Source: Albibacillus kandeliae (GTDB taxonomy: Bacteria > Pseudomonadota > Alphaproteobacteria > Rhodobacterales > Rhodobacteraceae). Taken from it: a stretch of 64,000 nt of DNA. The translations under genes and the position numbers were made by a program. The notes beneath the pieces were generated by a model, which did no database searches, was not told the DNA's origin, and saw only the letters and a list, made by a program, of their open reading frames with translations. Positions 35,520 through 44,959 of this stretch are shown in pieces (the stretch's first letter is position 1; each line of letters opens with the position of its first letter). Location: NCBI RefSeq assembly GCF_003116585.1, contig NZ_QEHM01000001.1, forward strand, positions 248,001 through 312,000, read 5' to 3'.

Positions 35520-36508
35520 GCCACCTCGTGATAGAACAGTGCGGGCCGGGTACCACCCTGCAGGATATCGGCCGCGAAGGATGGCGCCGGTTCGGGATAT
35601 CGACGGCGGGGGCAATGGACCGGCTTTCGCTGGCGGTGGCGAACGTGCTGGTTGGCAACCCGGGGGGAACCGCCGCCATCGAGCTGACGCTCGCCGGAGC
35701 CCGTTTGCGGGCGGAGGGCGGCTCCGTCCTGATCGCCGCCGCGGGTCCGGGCGTCACTCTGAGTGTCGCTGGGCGCGAGATCCCGGAGGGCCAGTCTGTC
35801 CTGCTGGAAGAGGGAGCGGTGGCCCGGGTCTCGCCGGTTCGTGGTGGGGTCTATGGTTATGTCGCGGTTGCGGGCGGCTTCGACCTCGGGGCCGAGATGG
35901 GCAGCCTGTCGGCCCATGTCCGCTCCGGTGTCGGCGGCGCGCTGCTGCAGCCGGGCGCGTGCCTTTCCCTTGCCGGAGGAGGGGCCGAGCGCCCCCTTGC
36001 GATGCGTCCGCTTCCGGTGCCCGAACAAGGGCCGATCCGGGTGATGGCGGGCCCGCAGCAGGACTGGTTCACCGAGGATGCATTGGCGCGGCTTACCGCG
36101 ACCGAGTGGACGGTCAGCCAGCGATCGGACCGGATGGGCCGATTTCTCGAGGGCGCCGAGGTGGCGCCGAACGAGGGGTCGATGGTGTCGGACGGCGTTC
36201 TGCCCGGCAGCATCCAGGTGCCACCGGCGGGCCAGCCGATCATCCTGATGCGGGATTGCCAGACGACAGGAGGCTATCCGAAACCCGCAACGGTCATCAG
36301 CGCTGACCTCGACCGGCTGGCGCAGATCCCGGCAGGCGCGCAATTGCGACTGGTTCAGGTGGACCGGGAGGAAGCGCTGGCCGCTCGAGCTGCCGCCGAA
36401 CGGGTCCTGTCTGGGTTCGCGGCGGAACCCGTGGCAATGACGCCCGACACCAGCCTGCTACTGCGCGAGAACCTGATCAGCGGCGTCTGGTATCCGGGTG
36501 AAGATTAA
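35516..36508 (+). CDS. pxpC: 5-oxoprolinase subunit C (KipA/biotin-dependent carboxyltransferase-like family)
   Basis: The 330-residue partner of PxpB has the family motifs GPGTTLQDIGREGWRRFGI, STAGAMDRLSLAVAN, RVMAGPQQDWFT, SDRMGRFLEG and QPIILMRDCQTTGGYPK. In bacteria the PxpABC set converts 5-oxoproline to glutamate. It overlaps pxpB by 4 nt. pxpA is not in this operon: it lies 117 nt downstream on the opposite strand. Confidence 0.93.
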   Translation: MSHLVIEQCGPGTTLQDIGREGWRRFGISTAGAMDRLSLAVANVLVGNPGGTAAIELTLAGARLRAEGGSVLIAAAGPGVTLSVAGREIPEGQSVLLEEGAVARVSPVRGGVYGYVAVAGGFDLGAEMGSLSAHVRSGVGGALLQPGACLSLAGGGAERPLAMRPLPVPEQGPIRVMAGPQQDWFTEDALARLTATEWTVSQRSDRMGRFLEGAEVAPNEGSMVSDGVLPGSIQVPPAGQPIILMRDCQTTGGYPKPATVISADLDRLAQIPAGAQLRLVQVDREEALAARAAAERVLSGFAAEPVAMTPDTSLLLRENLISGVWYPGED

Positions 36509-36625
36509 GACTAGTCAGCGTCTTGCTGGGCGTATGTGATGTTCCGCGTGAGGAATGCCTTCGGCTGATCTACAGCCGCAGCATCCGGTCTTTGTCCGTC
36601 GGTAGGGCCCGCTTTCGTGGGGCGA

Positions 36626-37387
36626 TCAGCCAATCGTCGAGGCGACTTCGAACCCGGCTTCCATCAGCCCCGCGCGGAGCTTGCGGGCGGTCTCAACCGC
36701 GGTCGGCCCGTCTCCGTGAACGCAGACCGAGTCCACGCGGCCTTCGAGGACCTTGCCCGAGGTCGAGACGATGCGGCCGGTGCGCGCCATCTCGCGGACA
36801 CGGGTCAATGCCTCGTCCGGGTCGTGCACCATCGCGTCGGGCCGGCTGCGCGGGGTGAGGTTGAAGCTGTCTGCGTAGGTGCGGTCGGCGTAGATTTCGA
36901 AGATCGGCTGCAGCCCCAATTCTTCTGCGGCGTCTGCGGTGGGGCGGCCCGGCATGACCATGTAGGCAAGTCCGGGATCCACGGCACGGATCGCGCGGCC
37001 GACGGCCATCGCCATGTCGGCCTCGTCGTTGATCGCGTTCCCGAGCGCCCCATGCGCCTTCACATGGGTCATCGGATGCCCCTCCAGCGCGCAGATCCCC
37101 GCCAGCGCGCCAACCTGGTAGGCGACCAGGTTCTCGACCTCGCGCAGCGTGATGCCGGGCATCCGGCGCCGCCCGAACCCGTGCAGGTCGGCAAAGCCGG
37201 GGTGCGCGCCGACGGCAACGCCGCGGTCGCGCGCGGCGGCCACGGTGGAGCGCATGATTTCAGGGTCTCCGGCGTGAAACCCACAGGCAAGGTTGATGGT
37301 GCTGACGATCTCCAGCATGGCGGCGTCGTCGCCCATGCGCCAGGGCCCGTAGCCTTCTCCGAGGTCGGCGTTCAGATCGATGCGCAT
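36626..37387 (-). CDS. pxpA: 5-oxoprolinase subunit A (LamB/YcsF family)
   Basis: The 253-residue protein has the LamB/YcsF hallmarks MRIDLNADLGEGYGPW, NLACGFHAGDP, VGAHPGFADLHGFGRR and VKAHGALGN, and the late VCVHGDGP. PxpA is the third subunit required by the 5-oxoprolinase. Its orientation is convergent with pxpBC, and it lies only 62 nt downstream of znuB on the same strand, so it may be read from the zur-znuCB transcript as well as from its own promoter. Confidence 0.94.
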   Translation of the reverse strand: MRIDLNADLGEGYGPWRMGDDAAMLEIVSTINLACGFHAGDPEIMRSTVAAARDRGVAVGAHPGFADLHGFGRRRMPGITLREVENLVAYQVGALAGICALEGHPMTHVKAHGALGNAINDEADMAMAVGRAIRAVDPGLAYMVMPGRPTADAAEELGLQPIFEIYADRTYADSFNLTPRSRPDAMVHDPDEALTRVREMARTGRIVSTSGKVLEGRVDSVCVHGDGPTAVETARKLRAGLMEAGFEVASTIG

Positions 37388-37449
37388 GGGGAGCCTCCGT
37401 GGTGAGCAGGGCTATCTGAACCCGCTCGTGTCCCGCTTGTCAAACCACC

Positions 37450-38244
37450 CTAGCGTCGGCGCCGCAGGGCGCCGGTCAGCGTCGTTGCGGCAAAGATCAC
37501 GGCGGTCACGCAGACGATGCTGGGGCCGGTGGGCGTGTCGAAATGGTATGCGGCCCAGAGCCCGCCGAGCGCCGAGATCGCCCCGATGCCCGCAGCGACA
37601 AGGGCCATGGCCTCGGGCGTGCGCACCAGCGGACGCGCGGCGGCGGCAGGAATGACCAGCAGGGCCGTGATCAGCAGGATGCCGACGACCTTGATCGCGA
37701 CCGCCACCACAAGGGCGAGGGCAAGCGTCAGTCCGAACTGCTCGCGGCGCGGGTCGATGCCGCTCGCGCGGGCGAGGTCGGGGTTGAGCGTCGCGGTCAG
37801 CAGGGGAGACCAGCGCCAAAGGGTCAGGGCAAGGACAACCGCGGCGCCGCCCCAGATCACCCCAAGGTCGCCCCGCGAGATCGCGAGGATGTCACCGAAG
37901 AGGAAGGACATCAGATCGAGGCGGACATCGGCAAGCAGGGTCACCGCGACCAGCCCCGCAGCAAGCGCGGTGTGCGCCAGCACGCCAAGGGCGGTGTCCA
38001 TGCCGTAGCCGCGCCCGGTCAGGCCCGAGACCGCGCTCGCCATGACAAGGGCGGCGACCAGCACCATCGGCAGGACCGGAAGCGAGAAGGCCAGCGCCAG
38101 CGCGACGCCGAGGATCGCGGCATGGGCGGTGGCCTCGCCAAAATAGGCCATGCGCCGCCAGACCACGAAACAGCCGAGCGGAGCCGCAGCGATGGCGACA
38201 CCTACGCCTGCAAGGGCGGCACGGACCAGAAAATCGTCGAGCAT
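37450..38244 (-). CDS. znuB: Zinc ABC transporter permease
   Basis: The 264-residue membrane protein has eight or so TM helices and ABC-3 family motifs: RRMAYFGEATAHAAILG, SVL-type loop LFGDILAISRGDLG and LLITALLVIPAAAARPL. It forms the zinc channel of ZnuABC. Its ATG shares a base with the znuC stop (TGATG). It is third in the zur-znuC-znuB operon. Confidence 0.95.
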   Translation of the reverse strand: MLDDFLVRAALAGVGVAIAAAPLGCFVVWRRMAYFGEATAHAAILGVALALAFSLPVLPMVLVAALVMASAVSGLTGRGYGMDTALGVLAHTALAAGLVAVTLLADVRLDLMSFLFGDILAISRGDLGVIWGGAAVVLALTLWRWSPLLTATLNPDLARASGIDPRREQFGLTLALALVVAVAIKVVGILLITALLVIPAAAARPLVRTPEAMALVAAGIGAISALGGLWAAYHFDTPTGPSIVCVTAVIFAATTLTGALRRRR

Positions 38245-39053
38245 CAGGAGGCATTTTCCCGGGAGTGGTCGTGATGGTGGTGGTCATGCCCATGACCGTG
38301 GTCATGATTATGCCCATCGTGATCGTGATCGTGATCGTGATCGTGGCTATGGCTGTGCTGGTGCCGGTAAAGCGCCAGTGTCCCGCGCGTGCCAGAGCCG
38401 AAGAGGGCCCGGTACTCGGGTGCGCTGGCAACGATCTCGGGCGTTCCCTGACAGCAGATGTGCCCATTGACGCAGAGCACCCGGTCGGAGGCGGCCATGA
38501 CGACGTGCAGGTCGTGGCTGACCATGACTACGGCGCAGCCCAGTTCGCTGCGAACTTCCTCGATCCGTTCGTAGAAGGCGGCAGAGCCGGGCTGATCAAG
38601 CCCCTGCGTGGCCTCGTCCAGCAACAGGACATGCGGACGCTCCAGCAGGGCGCGGGCCAGCAGCACCCTCTGGAACTGCCCGCCGGAGAGATCCGCCATC
38701 TGCCGGCCCGCAAGGTCGGGCACGCCGGCCTTGTCGAGCGCCGCCGCGCTCTCGGCCTGACCGACCCGGCTCGGCAGCGACAGGAAGCGGCGCACGGTCA
38801 TCGGCAGGCTCGCGTCTATGGCAAGGCGCTGCGGGACGTAGCCGATCCGCAGCCCCGGCATCCTGCTGACCCGTCCCTCGGCCAGGGGAACGGCACCGAT
38901 CAGGGCCTTGAGGAAGGTCGACTTGCCAGAGCCGTTGGGGCCGACGATGGTCACGATCTCGCCGGGTGCGATGGAGACGAACATGTCCCGCAGGATGGTG
39001 TGCCCATCCAGCCTGATGGTTACGCCCGTCGCGTCGATCAGCGGGGTCGTCAT
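38244..39053 (-). CDS. znuC: Zinc ABC transporter ATPase with His-rich C-terminal tail
   Basis: The 269-residue ATPase has Walker A GPNGSGKST, signature LSGGQFQRVLLARALL and Walker B HVLLLDEATQGLD. After the canonical domain ends near residue 230 it adds a tail of about 35 residues in which His and Asp dominate (repeated HD and HN pairs), a likely zinc-binding or zinc-buffering segment. Part of it is encoded by a tandem hexanucleotide repeat. ATG overlaps the zur stop by 4 nt, and its stop overlaps znuB. Confidence 0.95.
   Translation of the reverse strand: MTTPLIDATGVTIRLDGHTILRDMFVSIAPGEIVTIVGPNGSGKSTFLKALIGAVPLAEGRVSRMPGLRIGYVPQRLAIDASLPMTVRRFLSLPSRVGQAESAAALDKAGVPDLAGRQMADLSGGQFQRVLLARALLERPHVLLLDEATQGLDQPGSAAFYERIEEVRSELGCAVVMVSHDLHVVMAASDRVLCVNGHICCQGTPEIVASAPEYRALFGSGTRGTLALYRHQHSHSHDHDHDHDHDGHNHDHGHGHDHHHHDHSRENAS
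38316..38345. repeat. Five tandem copies of ATCGTG inside znuC
   Basis: Five perfect ATCGTG hexamers in a row encode alternating Asp-His on the minus strand. Copy-number change would lengthen or shorten the His-rich tail by two residues per unit without a frameshift. Confidence 0.9.
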
Positions 39054-39529
39054 GCGGCCTCCGCGGCGCAGGCGGGGCAGAGGCCCTCGGCCTCGACCAC
39101 CACCTTCTCAATGGTAAAGCCGGTGGCCTTGGCGGCCTGTCCCAGCTTGCCGTGCGACAGTTCCGCCTCGGATTCGGCCACGGCCTTGCAGGTGCGGCAG
39201 ATCAGGAAGGCAGGAACGTGGTCGTGGTCGATGTGCACGCAGGCGGCATAGGCATTCAGCGCTTCGATCCGGTGCGCCAGCCCGTGTTTCACGAGGAAAT
39301 CGAGCGCGCGATAGGCGACGGGCGGCTGCGAGCCGAGCCCTTCGGCCGCAAGCTGTTCGAGGATGTCGTAGGCGCCCATCGCCCGGTGATCTTCCAGCAG
39401 CAGTTCAAGGACGCGGCGGCGGATCGGGGTAAACTGCAGCCGCCGTTCGGCGCAGATCGCCTCGGCCGAACGCATCGCATCGCTGATGCAGCCCTTGTGA
39501 TCATGGGTTTCGAACCCGTTCGCGGTCAT
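39050..39529 (-). CDS. zur: Zinc uptake regulator, Fur family
   Basis: The 159-residue protein has a winged helix (about 25-85, with QFTPIRRRVLELLLED and QPPVAYRALDFLVKHG), the metal-binding stretch HIDHDHVPAFLIC and a structural zinc site of two pairs, C111-x2-C114 and C151-x2-C154. Zur represses zinc uptake genes when zinc is ample. Start 39529 has TGGAGGCCAGCC just upstream; an earlier ATG at 39577 would place the operator in the coding region. It leads the zur-znuC-znuB operon and faces znuA across a palindromic Zur box. Confidence 0.95.
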   Translation of the reverse strand: MTANGFETHDHKGCISDAMRSAEAICAERRLQFTPIRRRVLELLLEDHRAMGAYDILEQLAAEGLGSQPPVAYRALDFLVKHGLAHRIEALNAYAACVHIDHDHVPAFLICRTCKAVAESEAELSHGKLGQAAKATGFTIEKVVVEAEGLCPACAAEAA

Positions 39530-39559
39530 GGCTGGCCTCCATGTGTCTTCAGGGGTTGA

Positions 39560-39573
39560 TATGTTATAACATA
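39560..39573. promoter_or_regulatory. Zur box between zur and znuA
   Basis: A perfect 14-bp palindrome, TATGTTATAACATA, sits in the 87-nt divergent spacer. It matches the known alphaproteobacterial Zur-box core (ATGTTATAACAT). One dimer-binding site here could repress both znuA and zur-znuCB. Confidence 0.88.
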
Positions 39574-39616
39574 GCAATTATCAAGCCCGGCATCACCTTC
39601 CGTTCTGGAGAAAATC

Positions 39617-40603
39617 ATGCGTCTTGCAACCCTTTGTTCCGCCCTGCTGTTGGGGGCCGCTCCTGTTTGCGCCGAAACGCCGCGCATTGCCACGGATATC
39701 CTGCCGGTACAATCCCTGGTGGCGATGGTGACCGGGGATCTCGCCGAGCCGGAAGTGGTCGTAGCGCCGGGAGCCTCGCCGCACAGCTTTGCCCTGCGCC
39801 CCTCGCAGGCCCGGGCGCTGGAACAGGCGCAGCTCGTGGTCTGGGTCGGGCCCGAACTGACGCCCTGGCTGGAGAAGCCGGTGACGACATTGGCGACCGG
39901 GGCGCAGGACCTGCGACTGCTGCACGTGCCCGGCATCGAGACGCTGGCCTTCCGCGATATCCTTGCCGGTGAGGAGGAGGACGATCACGATGACCACGGC
40001 GAGGAGGGTCACGACGATCACGACCACGTGGGGCACGACGATCACGACCACGAAGCGCATGAAGGTCACGAGCATCACCACCATGTGGGCGATACAGATC
40101 CGCACGCATGGCTGGACCCGCGCAATGCCGCCGTCTGGGTCGGCGCGATCGCCGAGGCGCTGGCCGGAATCGACCCTGAACATGCAGAGACTTATCGCGC
40201 CAACGCCGAGGCCGCCGCTGCGGAGCTGACGGCGCTGGATGCAAGGCTGGCAGAGCAACTCGCCGGGGCCGCCGATGCACGCTTCATCTCGTTCCACGAC
40301 GGGTTCCAGTACTTTGAACATCGCTATGGCCTGACCTCGGTCGGGACAGTGGCGCTGGGCGATGCGTCCGACCCGAGCCCGGCGCGCATTGCCGAACTGC
40401 GCGAGAGGGTTGCGGCAACCGGGGCAAGCTGCGCCTTTCGCGAACCGCAGTACAATGATCGCCTGCTGCAGACCGTGTCCGAGGGCCAGTCGCTCGGGTT
40501 CGCCGTGCTCGACCCGCTCGGAAGCGAACTGACGCCCGGCGCGACGCTCTATCCGGACCTGCTGGAGGCAATGGCGACGGCCGTCGCCGCCTGCGCCAAG
40601 TAA
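39617..40603 (+). CDS. znuA: Zinc ABC transporter periplasmic binding protein
   Basis: The 328-residue protein has a Sec signal peptide (cleavage near AETP, residue 19-20), first zinc ligand in GASPHSFALRPS (H56), an acidic His-rich loop between about 119 and 157, then DPHAWLDPRNA (H163) and the C-lobe. It captures zinc for ZnuBC. The His-rich loop is usual in ZnuA of low-zinc specialists. A GGAG precedes the ATG and the Zur box lies 44 nt upstream. Confidence 0.96.
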   Translation: MRLATLCSALLLGAAPVCAETPRIATDILPVQSLVAMVTGDLAEPEVVVAPGASPHSFALRPSQARALEQAQLVVWVGPELTPWLEKPVTTLATGAQDLRLLHVPGIETLAFRDILAGEEEDDHDDHGEEGHDDHDHVGHDDHDHEAHEGHEHHHHVGDTDPHAWLDPRNAAVWVGAIAEALAGIDPEHAETYRANAEAAAAELTALDARLAEQLAGAADARFISFHDGFQYFEHRYGLTSVGTVALGDASDPSPARIAELRERVAATGASCAFREPQYNDRLLQTVSEGQSLGFAVLDPLGSELTPGATLYPDLLEAMATAVAACAK

Positions 40604-40633
40604 TCCGCTGCGCGGTCGGCGGGGTGGGCGCCC

Positions 40634-40990
40634 TCAGGGGTGCCCGTCCGCGTCCTCTCCGCAGAACAGCTCGTAGACCACCTTGAGGATGCGGCGCGGC
40701 TTGTCATCGGCAAGGCGGTAATAGATCGCCTTGCCTTCGCGGCGGGAGGTCACCAGACCTTCAAGTCGCAGGCGCGACAGCTGCTGCGAGACGGCAGCCT
40801 GCCGCGCCGAAAGCAGGTCCTCCAGCTCGGTCACCGACTTTTCGCCCGAGACGAGATGGCAGAGGATCATCAGCCGCCCCTCATGGCTGATCGCCTTGAG
40901 GAAGTTCGACGCCGCAGTCGCCTTCTCGAACATCTGGTCGAGGTCACCATCTGCCGGATCTGTCGGAAAACGGGGTAGGGCGCTGGTCAT
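40634..40990 (-). CDS. ArsR-family repressor of the SqrR/BigR (persulfide-sensing) type
   Basis: The 118-residue protein has an ArsR winged helix (SVTELEDLLSARQAAVSQQL, then GLVTSRREGKAIYYRL). Two cysteines sit at C44 (MILCHL) and C110 (ELFCG), 66 residues apart. That is the same spacing as C41 and C107 of Rhodobacter SqrR, which form a polysulfide link on sulfide stress. An exact ATTC-N8-GAAT operator lies about 75 nt upstream. No sulfide:quinone reductase or YeeE/YedE gene is in this window, so targets lie elsewhere or the gene only regulates itself here. Confidence 0.88.
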   Translation of the reverse strand: MTSALPRFPTDPADGDLDQMFEKATAASNFLKAISHEGRLMILCHLVSGEKSVTELEDLLSARQAAVSQQLSRLRLEGLVTSRREGKAIYYRLADDKPRRILKVVYELFCGEDADGHP

Positions 40991-41363
40991 GCGTGCTCCT
41001 CTGCGCGCAGTCGGAGATCGAGTTGGGCCTGTGGGAGTGCTGGTATCAAGCAATCCACAACGTAATTCGAATATCTGAATGTTTCAAGCTGCGCGGCGGG
41101 CCGGGGGTCACGCGTTGCCCGATCCGACCCTTCGCCGCCCGCATCTTGAAGTCATCCCGCAGGCACAATTTCGCGATCGCTCAAGGACTGTCGCTGGCGT
41201 GGCAACATCACCGGAGCCGGGAGGGACTTTCTCGTCTCGTGGTTAACCCCGGGCGGATGGATCGCCCGTGCCCCCCTTGCAGCCCCCTCGGCCCGATACT
41301 AAGATTCAGGAAACGCTTCCTCGGGTATCCTCCCACTACTCCAAAAAAGAGCAGGCCTGCCAC
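40991..41363. other. Divergent control region between the SqrR-like gene and clpP
   Basis: The 373 nt hold no convincing gene. They contain the SqrR-type operator (41065-41080) and must carry the clpP promoter; CTTGC at 41276-41280 followed at 14 nt by CGATACTA is a faint heat-shock-type (RpoH) candidate. Confidence 0.5.
41065..41080. promoter_or_regulatory. SqrR/BigR-type operator (ATTC-N8-GAAT)
   Basis: The sequence ATTCGAATATCTGAAT fits the published SqrR consensus ATTC-N8-GAAT without mismatch. It lies 75 nt upstream of the start codon of the SqrR-like gene, in the right place for autorepression. Confidence 0.7.
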
Positions 41364-41993
41364 ATGTTCGATCCAGTAGAAACATATATGAACCTCGTTC
41401 CGATGGTGGTCGAGCAGACCAGCCGTGGTGAGCGCGCCTATGACATTTTCTCGCGCCTGCTGAAGGAACGGATCGTGTTCATCAACGGGCCGATTCACGA
41501 CGGGATGAGCCACCTCGTGGTGGCGCAGTTGCTGCACCTCGAAGCCGAGAACCCCTCGAAAGAGATCAGCCTCTACATCAACTCGCCGGGTGGCGTGGTG
41601 ACCTCGGGCCTTTCGATCTACGACACGATGCAGTACATTAAGCCCAAGGTTTCAACGCTTTGCATCGGTCAGGCCGCCTCGATGGGCTCTGTCCTGCTGG
41701 CAGGCGGTGCCCCGGGTATGCGCTTCTCGCTCCCCAACAGCCGCATCATGGTGCACCAGCCCTCGGGCGGCTACCAGGGGCAGGCGTCGGATATCATGAT
41801 CCACGCCGCCGAGACCCAGAAGCTGAAGGACCGGCTGTACGATATCTACGTCAAGCACACCGGTCAGACCAAGGAAGCCGTCGAGAAGGCACTGGACCGC
41901 GACAACTTCATGTCGCCGGAAGAGGCCAAGGACTGGGGCCATATCGACGAGATCGTCTCGAGCCGCGACAAGGGCGACGACGACAAGAAGTAG
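41364..41993 (+). CDS. clpP: ATP-dependent Clp protease proteolytic subunit
   Basis: The 209-residue protein is full-length ClpP with the catalytic triad S106 (GQAASMGS), H131 (MVHQPSGG) and D180 (LDRD). It forms the tetradecameric protease chamber used by ClpX and ClpA. The start [15 protein letters not shown] matches the family; the frame is open upstream but that part is not conserved-looking. clpX follows 154 nt downstream, the usual order. Confidence 0.97.
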   Translation: MFDPVETYMNLVPMVVEQTSRGERAYDIFSRLLKERIVFINGPIHDGMSHLVVAQLLHLEAENPSKEISLYINSPGGVVTSGLSIYDTMQYIKPKVSTLCIGQAASMGSVLLAGGAPGMRFSLPNSRIMVHQPSGGYQGQASDIMIHAAETQKLKDRLYDIYVKHTGQTKEAVEKALDRDNFMSPEEAKDWGHIDEIVSSRDKGDDDKK

Positions 41994-42147
41994 GTCTGCT
42001 CGAAATAGGTCGCTTTCCGCAACTGTGATGGGCGGCGACCTATTTAGCGATTGTGGACCCCGGGTGGCTGTCTTAAGCTGGCCGGAAAGCAGGGATACCG
42101 GCCCCGTATATGGGGCGAAACGGGACATCGAAGCCGAAAGGTAGACT

Positions 42148-43416
<1,269 letters not shown>

Positions 43417-43444
43417 TCCCGGCAACAGGCTGACGAAATGAGAG

Positions 43445-43472
43445 AGCGGCGCCCGAAAGGTCGCCGCTTTTT
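43445..43472 (+). terminator. Intrinsic terminator of clpX
   Basis: Stem AGCGGCG / CGCCGCT with a 10-nt loop is followed directly by a T-run (CTTTTTCG). This is the clearest rho-independent terminator in the window. Confidence 0.88.
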
Positions 43473-43633
43473 CGTTGGGTGAAGATCGCTGCGAGTGGAT
43501 TTATGAAGCTATGTCGCTGGTCTGTTGCCGCGGCTATTCGAACACGCAATTGAAGTCGCGTCTCACCGCCAATTGGATAAAATGCTTGAGCATTTGCGCG
43601 GACCTGCAATGATCCAAACAATATATTCGCAGT

Positions 43634-44188
43634 GTGATAATCCGAAGGGCCAGGGAATTGAGGCGAATTACTTTATTGCCGCTTATTATTCTTTCTGGCG
43701 CTGGTCTCGGGTACTCCCTGTGCGGGGCACTAATGACCAGAACGGACCGGGTCGATGCCGCGGTAGAGCTTTTCGAGGAGAACTGCCTGACGCTCGTGAC
43801 CTCTCCCGGTGCGCACCCAGCGCCAGAGATTCCACGCATCGAGAAGATCCCGGGGTACGATCTGTGGGGCGATCCGGAGTCGCAGTTCGTTCTCTACAGG
43901 GATCGGCGTGAATGCAGCATTACCGATACGATGAAGGCGCTTTCAGAGGAAGACCGGCAACGGTTTGACGCGAAGATGGCCGCGCTCATCGAAGAGCGGC
44001 TTCCCATGCTCGATCCGGACCAGAATTACAGCACCGCTCTTGCGAGTTGGGACATGGCGAAGTTCTGGGCGATCTATGAGTTCGGAGACCAACGACGCTG
44101 GGGCGTGGCGCTCAATCGGCCGGGCAAGGGGGGCGGCGATGAGGACACGTCCGTCGTTCTCTTTCTTCCGGGAAGTTCAGAGGTTTAG
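43634..44188 (+). CDS. Small membrane-anchored protein of unknown function
   Basis: The 184-residue product has a hydrophobic helix near residues 12-33 (ITLLPLIILSGAGLGYSL within it) that would anchor it or act as an uncleaved signal, and a soluble part with two Cys (C51, C93) and acidic helices. I know no family for it. The start is uncertain: GTG 43634 includes the helix but has no Shine-Dalgarno; ATG 43733 would remove it. The region is less GC-rich than its neighbours around 43510-43720, hinting at a recently acquired or lineage-specific gene. Confidence 0.55.
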   Translation: MIIRRARELRRITLLPLIILSGAGLGYSLCGALMTRTDRVDAAVELFEENCLTLVTSPGAHPAPEIPRIEKIPGYDLWGDPESQFVLYRDRRECSITDTMKALSEEDRQRFDAKMAALIEERLPMLDPDQNYSTALASWDMAKFWAIYEFGDQRRWGVALNRPGKGGGDEDTSVVLFLPGSSEV

Positions 44189-44322
44189 CTGCGTCTGACC
44201 GGAGACTCTTAGGGGATAGCGCGAGCCTACCTAATCCGCGCGAAATCGGAACTTTCTTCCTCTGGCCCATGCCCCCAGCAAGCCTGCGGATAGGCTCCCT
44301 GACAATGACAGTCCTTGCTTGG

Positions 44323-44751
44323 CTAGTCCCGCAGGGCCGCCACCGCGCGGATTTCAACCTTCAGCTCCGGACGGCTAAGCCCCGATATTCCGATGATCGA
44401 CCAGGCCGGATAGGGGGCTTTGATATATTTGCGTTTCGCCTCCATGAAGTCCGGCATCGTATTCTCGATATCGACGTGGTAGCTGGTGACATCGACCAGA
44501 TCCTCCAGCCCAAGCCCCGCGATCCGCAGAAGTTCTTCGACCCGTTTCAACGCCCATTCGGTCTGGTCGGCGACACTCTCAGGGGCGGTGCCATCCGGTC
44601 GAGCCCCGACCTGTCCGGAAATGAAGAGAAACCCCTTTGATTTGACGGCGGGCGAAAAGCCGTATTTCTCAAAGGCGGCGCGGTAGCCGTCGAACATTTC
44701 ATTCCCGGGCGGTATTTCGAGAACTTCTGATGCCACGTGTCTGTCCTTCAT
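44323..44751 (-). CDS. Rid (YjgF/UK114)-family protein, divergent member
   Basis: The 142-residue protein has the Rid trimer fold pattern: GFLFISGQVGARPDG, ALKRVEELLRIAGLGLEDLVD, VTSYHVDIENTMPDFMEAK and a final strand LKVEIRAVAAL. The segment where RidA has its catalytic arginine (PARS/PART) reads YPAWSIIGISGL, so the arginine is missing and imine deaminase activity of the RidA kind is unlikely. It is divergent from a second Rid gene 208 nt away. Confidence 0.88.
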   Translation of the reverse strand: MKDRHVASEVLEIPPGNEMFDGYRAAFEKYGFSPAVKSKGFLFISGQVGARPDGTAPESVADQTEWALKRVEELLRIAGLGLEDLVDVTSYHVDIENTMPDFMEAKRKYIKAPYPAWSIIGISGLSRPELKVEIRAVAALRD

Positions 44752-44959
44752 CTTGAGTGCGGTCCGGCGAGCCGACACGCTATCCATTGGCCGGAGGTTC
44801 GGCAACCGCGACTGGCGCGCGAAGCGGCAGACGAATTGCCCGTTGTCCAGCCAAACCGTGCGCGTCCGGTCCGCGAGACCTCGCGCTCTCTTTACAGGTC
44901 CGCATGTTCCTTGGCATCACCTCTCCAGGAATTCCCCGCGAAACAGGAGCACGACCACG

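Noticed and set aside
38316-38345. ATCGTG repeats as a CRISPR or phase-variation tract
   Set aside because: No spacers, and the unit is six bases so the reading frame is kept; it simply codes for Asp-His pairs.
40993-41379. A 128-codon frame between the SqrR-like gene and clpP
   Set aside because: It spans the operator and the clpP start; Arg/Pro-rich translation with no family match.
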